64,000 bases of DNA from DATFDN01 sp963756495 (lineage in GTDB: Bacteria > Pseudomonadota > Alphaproteobacteria > Acetobacterales > Acetobacteraceae): the NCBI GenBank assembly GCA_963756495.1, contig CAVWNS010000014.1, positions 124,001 through 188,000 on the forward strand, written 5' to 3'. Of this stretch, positions 55,402 through 62,964 are shown piece by piece. Position 1 is the stretch's first letter, and the number at the start of each line of letters is the position of its first letter. Made by a program: the position numbers and the translations under genes. Under the pieces are notes generated by a model that saw only the letters and a list, made by a program, of their open reading frames with translations, had not been told where the DNA came from and did not search any database.

Positions 55402-56099
55402 TGTCCCAATGCCTTGGCCAGTGCCTCCGCGCTTCGACCGTTGGCGATGGCGGCCGACAGCCCGTGCCAGTGCACGCCGCCGACGCGCGCGAAGGCGTGG
55501 TTCGCCGGGTAGTTATAGCACGCGATCTGCGGGTGACCCTTGACCCCCTCGGCGGTCTTCGTCCGTCCCTCGGCGGGGAAAAACTCGTCCAGGTCGGCGA
55601 TGTGCACCAGAAGCGGCTTCGTCACCTTGTCCAGATCGCCGAGCAGGCCGTCGAGCCCGACGCCGTAATAGGAGATGTTCGCGTCCGCATCGGACTGTTC
55701 GGCCATCATGAAGGCCAGGCGCCCGCCCAGGCAGTAGCCCATCGTGGCGACCTTGCCATTGCCACCCGGCATCCTGCGCGCGTGCGCGACCGTGGCCTTC
55801 AGGTCGACGATGCCCATCTGCTGGTCGAAGCGGTTCATCAGGTCGAACGCCTTCCTCCACTCCGCCTCGGTCTTGTCGGTGATGTCCACGCCCGGCTCCA
55901 GGCGCCAGAACAGGTCGGGGACGACGGCGATGAAGCCGAGATCGGCGACCCATGCGGCGGTGTCGCGCATGGCCTGGTTCACGCCGAAGATCTCCTGGAT
56001 CAGCACGACGACGCCGGCGGGCTTGTCCTTCGGCTCGGCGAGGTAGGCCGAGAAGGTGCCGCCGCCGTTGCCGGCCTGGATGGTGATGCTGGCCATCAT
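55398..56099 (-). CDS. Dienelactone hydrolase family protein
   Basis: A 233-residue alpha/beta-hydrolase with Cys nucleophile (MGYCLGGRLAFMM), Asp in DLDEFFPAEG and His in ANHAFARVG. The family opens lactone rings in aromatic degradation. GGAGG precedes the ATG-ATG start. It is cotranscribed with the CoA-transferase alpha gene and probably fbiC, which suggests a ring-cleavage or lactone step in the same pathway. Confidence 0.9.
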   Translation of the reverse strand: MMASITIQAGNGGGTFSAYLAEPKDKPAGVVVLIQEIFGVNQAMRDTAAWVADLGFIAVVPDLFWRLEPGVDITDKTEAEWRKAFDLMNRFDQQMGIVDLKATVAHARRMPGGNGKVATMGYCLGGRLAFMMAEQSDADANISYYGVGLDGLLGDLDKVTKPLLVHIADLDEFFPAEGRTKTAEGVKGHPQIACYNYPANHAFARVGGVHWHGLSAAIANGRSAEALAKALGQ

Positions 56100-56153
56100 G
56101 TCCTCCGTCGTTCCCACCAGCATAGCCGGGCGGGGCGGAAGGGGAAGGCGGCC

Positions 56154-58502
56154 CTACTCAGCCGCGACCAGCTTGCGCGGGGGGGTTTGCACCACGGGCG
56201 CGAGTTCGGGGGCGGCGAAGGAGGCGGCGCGGCGCTCCGGCGGGACCGGGCGGTAGAGCGTGTCGCGCTGCTGCGGCAGCCGGCCGATGCGACGGATCAG
56301 CGCCTCCATCGCTTCGGGCGGGAACTCCTGGCCGTGCTCGGTCCCGGCGGCGCGCGAGATGCTCTCGTTCATCAACGTGCCGCCCATGTCGTTGGCGCCC
56401 GATTGCAGGCAGAGCGCCGCGCCCTCCGGTCCCATCTTCACCCATGATGTCTGGATGTTGGTGATGAGCGGATGCAGCGCGAGGCGCCCGATCGCGTGCA
56501 TCAGCACCGCCTCGCGGAAGGTCGGTCCCTTGCGGGCGAGGCCGCGCAGATACATCGGCGCCTCCATGTGCACGAAGGGCAGCGGCACGAACTCGGTGAA
56601 GCCGCCAGTCTCCTGCTGAAGATCGCGCAGCGCGAGGAGGTGACGCGCCCATGAGATGGGGCGCTCGACATGACCGTACATGATCGTCGAGGTGGTGCGC
56701 AGGCCGAGCGCGTGCGCCGCGCGCGCCACGGCGAGCCACTGCGCGGTATTGATCTTGTCGGGCGCGATCACCGCGCGCACCGCATCGTCGAGGATCTCGG
56801 CCGCCGTGCCGGGCAGGGTGCCGAGCCCGGACTCCTTCAGCCGCGCCAGGAAGTCGGGCAGGTTCAGCCCGAGAGTCGCCGCGCCCTGCGTGACCTCCAG
56901 CGGCGAGAAGGCGTGGATGTGCATTCCCGGCACCGCCGCCTTGATGGCGCGGCAGATGCGGACATAGGTCTCGCCGGTGTAGTCGGGATGGATGCCGCCT
57001 TGCAGGCACACCTCGGTCGCCCCGCGCGCCCACGCCTCCACCGAGCGGCGCACGATCTCCTCGTGATCGAGGTCGTACGGCGTGCCGCGCAGCGCCTCGT
57101 GCGTCTTGCCCTTGGAGAAGGCGCAGAACTTGCAGCGATAGTAGCAGATGTTGGTGTAGTTGATGTTGCGGTTGACGACGTAGCGCACGACGTCGCCCGA
57201 CACGCGCCGGCGCAGCGCATCGGCGGCCGACAGGACGTGCTGGTAATCGGCATCGCGCGCGCCGAACAGCCGGACGATCTCCGCCTCGTCAAGGCGCGCG
57301 CCGCCGCACGCCTTGGCCACGGCATCGACGATCGCTGGATCGACCGCGCGCAGGCGTGGCGTGCGCCGGGGCGGCATGGTCGTCAGGCCCGGCGCCCAGG
57401 CATCGTCGCGCGCCCAGCCATCGGCGTCCATCGCGCGCAGCACATGCGCGGCCATCGGGGTGGCGAGCCAGCGTTCGGGCGCGTGGGCGAAGGCGGGATA
57501 GACCGGCAGTCGGGCCACCAGCACCTTGCCCATGCGCGCGCTACGCTCGGCGAGGGTCGCGATCTCCGGCCACGGCGCCTCGGGGTTCACGTGATCGGGC
57601 GTCACCGGCGAGATGCCGCCCCAGTCGTCGGTCCCCGCGTCGATCAGGTGCTGATAGACGCCCGGCGAGAGGTTGGGCGGGGCCTGCACATGCACATCCG
57701 CCGGCAGCACGAGGCGCGCCACCGCGATGCTCCACAGCAGGTCGTCGAGGTCGGGCTCCGGCGCGTCCGCGCGCTTGGTGTCGGGCTTGGCGCGGAAGTT
57801 CTGCACGATGACTTCCTGGATGTGGCCGTGCGCGGCGTGCAGGTCGCGGATGGCGAATAGGGCGTCGATCCGCTCGGCGCGCGTCTCGCCGATGCCGATC
57901 AGGATTCCGGTGGTGAACGGGACCGCCAATTCGCCGGCGAGCCGGATGGTCTCCAGCCGCCGCTCGGGCAGCTTGTCGGGCGAGCCGAAATGCACGCCAC
58001 CCGGCTCGCACAGACGCGCGCTGGTGCTTTCGAGCATGACGCCCTGGCTGGCCGAGACCTCGCGCAGCGCCGCGATCTCCGCGCGCGTCATCACGCCGGG
58101 ATTGACGTGCGGCAGGAGCCCCGTCTCCTTCAGCACCAGCGCGCACATGTCGCGCAGATAGGCGATCGTGCTCTCATGGCCCGACGCGGCCAGCGCCTCG
58201 CGCGCGGCGCGGTAGCGCAACTCCGGCTTGTCGCCCAAGGTGAACAGCGCCTCCGTGCAGCCCGCGCGCGTGCCGTCGCGCGCGATCGCCAGCACCTCCT
58301 CGGGCGAGAGATAGGCTGGGTGGCCGGGGCGCGGGCGCTCGGCGAAGGTGCAATAGTGGCAGACATCGCGGCAGAGCTTGGTGAGCGGGATGAACACCTT
58401 GCGCGAATAGGAGATCAGCCGCCCGTGCGCCGCGTCGCGCAGGGCGGCGGCGCGCGTCATCAGGTCGGGCAGGGACGCGGAAAGCAGGTCGGAGTCGGTC
58501 AT
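56154..58502 (-). CDS. fbiC: FbiC: fused CofG-CofH, F420 chromophore (FO) synthase
   Basis: A 782-residue protein with two radical-SAM halves that together make FO (7,8-didemethyl-8-hydroxy-5-deazariboflavin) from tyrosine and the riboflavin precursor. The CofG half has Cys44, Cys48 and Cys51 (CRDVCHYC); the CofH half has Cys453, Cys457 and Cys460 (CYYRCKFC), both C-x3-C-x2-C. The fused order CofG-CofH is that of actinobacterial FbiC, and fused fbiC in a proteobacterium points to ancient transfer. The other F420 genes (cofC/fbiD, cofD/fbiA, cofE/fbiB) are not in the window. Confidence 0.95.
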   Translation of the reverse strand: MTDSDLLSASLPDLMTRAAALRDAAHGRLISYSRKVFIPLTKLCRDVCHYCTFAERPRPGHPAYLSPEEVLAIARDGTRAGCTEALFTLGDKPELRYRAAREALAASGHESTIAYLRDMCALVLKETGLLPHVNPGVMTRAEIAALREVSASQGVMLESTSARLCEPGGVHFGSPDKLPERRLETIRLAGELAVPFTTGILIGIGETRAERIDALFAIRDLHAAHGHIQEVIVQNFRAKPDTKRADAPEPDLDDLLWSIAVARLVLPADVHVQAPPNLSPGVYQHLIDAGTDDWGGISPVTPDHVNPEAPWPEIATLAERSARMGKVLVARLPVYPAFAHAPERWLATPMAAHVLRAMDADGWARDDAWAPGLTTMPPRRTPRLRAVDPAIVDAVAKACGGARLDEAEIVRLFGARDADYQHVLSAADALRRRVSGDVVRYVVNRNINYTNICYYRCKFCAFSKGKTHEALRGTPYDLDHEEIVRRSVEAWARGATEVCLQGGIHPDYTGETYVRICRAIKAAVPGMHIHAFSPLEVTQGAATLGLNLPDFLARLKESGLGTLPGTAAEILDDAVRAVIAPDKINTAQWLAVARAAHALGLRTTSTIMYGHVERPISWARHLLALRDLQQETGGFTEFVPLPFVHMEAPMYLRGLARKGPTFREAVLMHAIGRLALHPLITNIQTSWVKMGPEGAALCLQSGANDMGGTLMNESISRAAGTEHGQEFPPEAMEALIRRIGRLPQQRDTLYRPVPPERRAASFAAPELAPVVQTPPRKLVAAE

Positions 58503-58520
58503 CGACAGTTCCTTGTTTCG

Positions 58521-58559
58521 ATCCCTCCCCTAACCCCTCCCGCAAGGGAAGGGGGATCA
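58521..58559. repeat. C/G-run inverted repeat between LLM gene and fbiC
   Basis: A near-palindrome of C runs and G runs (CCCCTCCC - GCAA - GGGAAGGGG) fills the gap between the LLM gene stop and the fbiC start on the minus strand. It looks like a dispersed REP-type element and could also fold as an mRNA hairpin, lowering or protecting downstream transcript. It resembles, but is not identical to, the element at 60541. Confidence 0.55.
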
Positions 58560-59501
58560 GGCGCGGATCACGTCCTCGGCGAAGTGCTGGAGCCGCTCGA
58601 GCGTCTCCGCGATGCTCGGCATTTGCGGCAGGACGATCAGATGGGTCACGCCGGCCTCGGCCAGCGCCGCCGCGTCCGCGCGCATGTCGTCGGCGCCGCC
58701 AGTGAACATCTGGCGCGCGCCGTCCTGGGTGCGCCGGACGGTCCATTCCGGCGACTTGAACCAGAGATAGGCGATGTCTAGGCCGGTCGGATCGCGCCTC
58801 TCGGTCTCCGCCGCGCGGGCGAGCCGGGCGATGCCGTCCTTCAGCCGCGCTTGGGTGTCGAATGGGAATTCGTGATTGTGCGAGGCCGGATACCAGCCAT
58901 CGCCCAGCCGTGCCGTGCGGCGCAGGGCCGGCTCGCTCTCGCCGCCCACCCAGATTGGGATGCGCGATCGGGGCTTGGGACGGAACGAGACGTTGTCGAA
59001 GCGTACATGCCGGCCGTTGAAGGTGGGCGCCTCCTCGGTCCACAGCGCACGGAACGCGGCGAGGTATTCATCGGTGACGGCGCCGCGCTGGCGCACCGGG
59101 GGCGCGCCCAGCGGCTCGAACTCCTCGCGCATCCAGCCCACCCCGACGCCGGCGATCAGCCGCCCGTCCGAGAGGATATCGGCGGTTGCCAACATCTTGG
59201 CGGCGACGATCGCGGGCCGGTACGGCACCACCAGCACCGAGGGTAGCAGGCGGATGCGCTCGGTGCAGGCAGCGAGGAAGCAGAGCGTGGCGAGCACGTC
59301 CAGGCACTCCCCGGTCTGCGCGCCGACCCACACGCCGTCTTCCGTATAGGGATAGCGCGTGCCGACGTCGCGCGGCAGGATCAGTCGGTCGGGAATGCCA
59401 ATCACGTCATAGCCCAGCGCCTCGGCACGTTGCGCGCACGCGATCAGGTTGGCGCGCGTGGTGAGGCACCCGCGCGTGCCGATATGGATGCCGACCTTCA
59501 T
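58557..59501 (-). CDS. LLM-class F420-dependent-type oxidoreductase 1
   Basis: A 314-residue luciferase-like TIM barrel: MKVGIHIGTRGCLTTRANLIA, RIRLLPSVLVVPYRPAIVAAKMLATADILS, GVGVGWMREEFEPLG, IPIWVGGESEPALRRTARLGDGWYP. The subfamily typically uses F420 (or FMN), and fbiC lies directly downstream in the same direction. Divergent from a paralogue at 59588, 86 bases away, with which it shares RYPYT, GWMREEFE, GAVTDE and IPIWVGGES blocks. Confidence 0.9.
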   Translation of the reverse strand: MKVGIHIGTRGCLTTRANLIACAQRAEALGYDVIGIPDRLILPRDVGTRYPYTEDGVWVGAQTGECLDVLATLCFLAACTERIRLLPSVLVVPYRPAIVAAKMLATADILSDGRLIAGVGVGWMREEFEPLGAPPVRQRGAVTDEYLAAFRALWTEEAPTFNGRHVRFDNVSFRPKPRSRIPIWVGGESEPALRRTARLGDGWYPASHNHEFPFDTQARLKDGIARLARAAETERRDPTGLDIAYLWFKSPEWTVRRTQDGARQMFTGGADDMRADAAALAEAGVTHLIVLPQMPSIAETLERLQHFAEDVIRA

Positions 59502-59587
59502 CGCTCCTCCGGAAGGCGGCCCTGGCGGGCTCGCCTGGCGCGCATCCTGTGGTATCGTCCGGGCGAAGGCAAATCGGGGGAGCAACC

Positions 59588-60541
59588 ATGCAGATCGGAT
59601 GCAGCGCGCCGACAGCCGGCGGTCTGACCGACCCCGACACGATCGCCCGGATCGCGACCGAGGCCGAGATGCTGGGCTATGACCACGTCACGGTCAGCGA
59701 CCATATCATCATTCCGACCGATATCAGCTCGCGCTATCCCTACACCGACAGCGGGGAGTTCCCGTCCGGGGCGCGCGTCGATCGCCACGAGCAACTGATG
59801 ACGGCGATGTTCATCGCCGCCAAGACCTCACGGCTGCGGATCGTCACATCCGTGATGGTCGTGCCGCATCGCCCGGCGGTGCTGACCGCCAAGCTGCTCG
59901 CCACGCTGGACGTGCTGTCGAAGGGTCGGCTCACGCTGGGGATCGGCGCGGGCTGGATGCGCGAGGAGTTCGAGGCGGTGGGGACGCCGCCCTTCGAGGA
60001 GCGCGGCGCCGTCACCGACGAAACCATGATGGCCTGCAAGGCGCTGTGGGAGCAGGACGACCCGACATTCGAGGGCAAATACACCAAGTTCTCGAACGTG
60101 GTGTTCCAGCCGAAGCCGGTGCAGAAGCCGATCCCGATCTGGGTGGGCGGCGAGAGCGGGCCGGCGCTGCGCCGCACCGCGCGCTATGCCGACGCGTGGT
60201 ATCCGATCGGCACCAATCCGCAATTCCCGATGGACACGCTGACCCGCTACAAGGCGGGCGTCGCGAAGCTGCGCGGGCTGGTCGAGAAGGCCGGGCGTGA
60301 TCCCGCCCGCGTCGCGCTGGCCTATCGCGTGTCGTCCAATCCCGAGGCGCAGCCCAAGGGCAGCGTCGATGGCGAGCGCAGGCTGTTCACCGGCGGTGCC
60401 GCCGATTTCGCGGGCGATATTCGCGCGTTGGCGGAGCTGGGCGTGGAGTCGTTCGATTTCGGCCTGTTCGGCCCGACGCTCGCGGCGACGATCGACAACA
60501 TGCGCCGCTTCCGCGACGAGGTGGCCGCGAAGGTGCGGTGA
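59588..60541 (+). CDS. LLM-class F420-dependent-type oxidoreductase 2
   Basis: A 317-residue paralogue of the divergent neighbour: MQIGCSAPTAGGLTDPDTIARI, VTSVMVVPHRPAVLTAKLLATLDVLS, GIGAGWMREEFEAVG, IPIWVGGESGPALRRTARYADAWYP. Good ribosome site (GGGGGAGCAACC). The pair of divergent paralogues around one short region suggests shared control. Confidence 0.9.
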   Translation: MQIGCSAPTAGGLTDPDTIARIATEAEMLGYDHVTVSDHIIIPTDISSRYPYTDSGEFPSGARVDRHEQLMTAMFIAAKTSRLRIVTSVMVVPHRPAVLTAKLLATLDVLSKGRLTLGIGAGWMREEFEAVGTPPFEERGAVTDETMMACKALWEQDDPTFEGKYTKFSNVVFQPKPVQKPIPIWVGGESGPALRRTARYADAWYPIGTNPQFPMDTLTRYKAGVAKLRGLVEKAGRDPARVALAYRVSSNPEAQPKGSVDGERRLFTGGAADFAGDIRALAELGVESFDFGLFGPTLAATIDNMRRFRDEVAAKVR

Positions 60542-60632
60542 CGCCCTCACCCTCCCACGCCCGCGGCGCGGGTCCCTCCCTCTCCCGCTAGCGGGAGAGG
60601 GTGCCGAGCGCAGCGACGGCGGGTGAGGGACG
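60541..60632. repeat. REP-like cruciform element with a 24-base perfect palindrome
   Basis: The core at 60578-60601 is a perfect 24-base palindrome (arms CCCTCTCCCGC-T / A-GCGGGAGAGGG). It is surrounded by outer arms CCCTCACCC (60544-60552) and GGGTGAGGG (60621-60629) and a GC-rich inner part (CCCGCGGCGCGGG). This nested symmetry is typical of REP/MITE-type dispersed elements of GC-rich proteobacteria; it may also terminate or attenuate transcription between the LLM genes. Confidence 0.7.
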
Positions 60633-60652
60633 TGCAACGAAGGAGGAGTTCC

Positions 60653-61693
60653 ATGCAGCTCGGCATCACCATCGACCTGTCCGGCGCGCAGCCGCGCCTG
60701 GACATGGAGCGCGTGCTGGAGGCCGAGCGCCTCGGCTTCGCCCAGGTCTGGACCGGCGAGGCGTACGGCACCGACGCCGTCACGCCCGTCGCGTGGATTC
60801 TCGCGCGCACCACGCGCATCAAGGCCGGCACCGGCATCATGCAGATGCACGCGCGCACGCCCACGATGGCCGCGATGACGGCGATCACGTTGCAGCATCT
60901 ATCGGGCAACCGCTTCCTGTGCGGCGTCGGCGTGTCCGGCCCGCAGGTGGTCGAAGGCTGGCACGGCGTGCCGTACGGCAAGCCGATGCTGCGCACCAAG
61001 GAATACATCGCGATCATGCGCCAGGTGCTGGAGCGCAAGGCGCCGCTCGAATTCCACGGCGAGCACTACGACATTCCCTATCGCGGTCCCGACGCCACGG
61101 GGCTCGGCAAGCCGCTGCGCAGCATCGCGCACGGCAACCCGGCGCTGCAATTCTACACCGCCTCCATCACCCCGGCCGGCCTGCGCAATTCCGGCGAGGT
61201 CGCCGATGGCGTGCTGCCTATCTTCTACTCGCCCGAGCGGCCGGGGATCGTCACCGACCCGATCCTGGAGGGGATGCGCAAGGCGGGACGCACGCCGAGC
61301 CTGGACGATTTCGACGTCGCCCCGTTCGTGCGCGCCAAGATGGGACCGGATGTGGCTGCGTGCCGCGACGCCATCCGCCCGGAGCTTGCGCTGTATGTCG
61401 GCGGCATGGGCGCGCGCACGAAGAACTTCTACAACGACGTGGCGATCAAGCTCGGCTACGAGGGCGCGGCGAAGACCATCCAGGACCTGTATCTGGACGG
61501 CAAGAAGGCCGAGGCGGCGGCGGCCGTGCCCGACAGGCTGGTGGACGAGATCTCGCTCGTTGGACCGGCCGAGATGATTCGCGACCGGCTCGAAACCTGG
61601 AAGCAGGTGGCGGCGCAGCGCCATGTCGGCACGATGATCCTGAAGGGCGCCAGCGCCGAGGTGATGCGGGTGGTGGCCGAGGCGGTGCTGTGA
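60653..61693 (+). CDS. LLM-class F420-dependent-type oxidoreductase 3
   Basis: A 346-residue LLM protein of another subfamily: MQLGITIDLSGAQPRLDMERVLEAERLG, TGIMQMHARTPTMAAMTAITLQHLS, FLCGVGVSGPQVVEGWHG, VADGVLPIFYSPER. AAGGAGGA ribosome site just upstream. Overall similarity to LLM proteins acting on coenzyme-bound or methylene-H4MPT-like substrates; the exact reaction is unknown. Confidence 0.88.
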   Translation: MQLGITIDLSGAQPRLDMERVLEAERLGFAQVWTGEAYGTDAVTPVAWILARTTRIKAGTGIMQMHARTPTMAAMTAITLQHLSGNRFLCGVGVSGPQVVEGWHGVPYGKPMLRTKEYIAIMRQVLERKAPLEFHGEHYDIPYRGPDATGLGKPLRSIAHGNPALQFYTASITPAGLRNSGEVADGVLPIFYSPERPGIVTDPILEGMRKAGRTPSLDDFDVAPFVRAKMGPDVAACRDAIRPELALYVGGMGARTKNFYNDVAIKLGYEGAAKTIQDLYLDGKKAEAAAAVPDRLVDEISLVGPAEMIRDRLETWKQVAAQRHVGTMILKGASAEVMRVVAEAVL

Positions 61694-61697
61694 GCTC

Positions 61698-62858
61698 TCA
61701 GGCGCGCCGGTCGTTGAGCAGCCGGCGCGCGATCGCCATGCGGTGCACCTCGCTGGGACCTTCATAGATCCGCATCAGGCGCACCTGCTGGGCGAGCAGT
61801 TGCAGCGGCAGCTCCTTGGTCATGCCCATCGCGCCGAAGGTCTGCATGGCGTGATCGACCACGTCGCCCGCCATCTCGGTGGCGAACACCTTGAGCATGC
61901 TGGCTTCGGTGCGCACGTCCTGGCCCGCATCCAGCTTGGCGGCGGCGTCCATCACCATCAGGCGGCAGGCGTGGATGCGGGTGGCGGCGTCGGCGACCCA
62001 CCACTGGATGGCTTGGCGGTCGGCCAGGCGCACGCCGAACGTGCTGCGGTTGCGCGCCTGCTCGCACATCATCTCCAGCGCGCGGCGGCCCATGCCGATG
62101 CACCACGCGCCCATCTGCAACCGCCGCACCGTCAGGCGGAGCTGCATCGGCGCGAAGCCGTGGCCGAGCCGGCCGAGCACTTGGGCTTCCGGCACGCGGC
62201 AATCGTCGAATACGAGTTCATAGGTCCGGTGCCCGCCGATCATCGGGATCTCGCGCTCGATGATGAAGCCGGGCGTGTCGCGTTCGACGATGAAGGCGGT
62301 GATGCCCTCGTGGCGCTTGCCTTCCCCCGTGCGCGCCATGACGATGACGAAATCGGCTTGCGGCACCCGGCTGACCCAGATCTTGCGGCCGTTGATGACC
62401 CACTCGCCGCCGTCCTTGACCGCGCGCGTCATCATCCCCGCCGGGTCGCCGCCGGCGCCGGGCTCGGAGATGGCGATGGCCGAGTGCGCCCGGCCCTCCG
62501 CATAGGGCTGCAAGTACAGCTCGCGCTGCCGCTCGTCGGCCACCGCCATCAGCATGTGCAGATTCGGGCTGTCGGGCGGGAAGGTGAACGGGACGACGGT
62601 GCGCCCCAGCTCCTCGTTCATCGGCATCAGCGCGATGGCGGGCAGGTTCGCCCCGCCCCACGCTTCCGGCACGTCCAGCGCCCACAGGCCAAGCTCCCGG
62701 CACGTCGCCAGGAGCGGCGCTTCCTCCTCGGCGGTGAGGCCGTATTTCTCGCCGCGGGCTTCGCGCGCGAGCACCGCCTTTTCCAGCGGCATGAGATCGC
62801 GGTCCACGAACTTCGCGACCAGCTCCTGCAACATGCGGTGCTCTTCGGACAGCTCCAC
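61698..62858 (-). CDS. Acyl-CoA dehydrogenase
   Basis: A 386-residue flavoenzyme: AIAISEPGAGGDPAGMMTRA, WVINGRKIWVSRVPQADF, FGVRLADRQAIQWWVAD, and the catalytic Glu in MRIYEGPSEVHRMAIARRLL. GTG start at 62858 (MELSEEHRMLQELVAKFVD) preferred; upstream sequence is low in similarity. Convergent with LLM 3. It would supply the 2,3-unsaturated acyl-CoA for a hydratase. Confidence 0.93.
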   Translation of the reverse strand: MELSEEHRMLQELVAKFVDRDLMPLEKAVLAREARGEKYGLTAEEEAPLLATCRELGLWALDVPEAWGGANLPAIALMPMNEELGRTVVPFTFPPDSPNLHMLMAVADERQRELYLQPYAEGRAHSAIAISEPGAGGDPAGMMTRAVKDGGEWVINGRKIWVSRVPQADFVIVMARTGEGKRHEGITAFIVERDTPGFIIEREIPMIGGHRTYELVFDDCRVPEAQVLGRLGHGFAPMQLRLTVRRLQMGAWCIGMGRRALEMMCEQARNRSTFGVRLADRQAIQWWVADAATRIHACRLMVMDAAAKLDAGQDVRTEASMLKVFATEMAGDVVDHAMQTFGAMGMTKELPLQLLAQQVRLMRIYEGPSEVHRMAIARRLLNDRRA

Positions 62859-62964
62859 GGCGATCGGCCCTCCCCCGTTCCCGGCAACGCTAGAGACGCC
62901 GGCAAGGCGCGTCCACACCGATGGCGCCCCACCGCGCTACCGCGCCATATCCCGTGTCCTCCCG

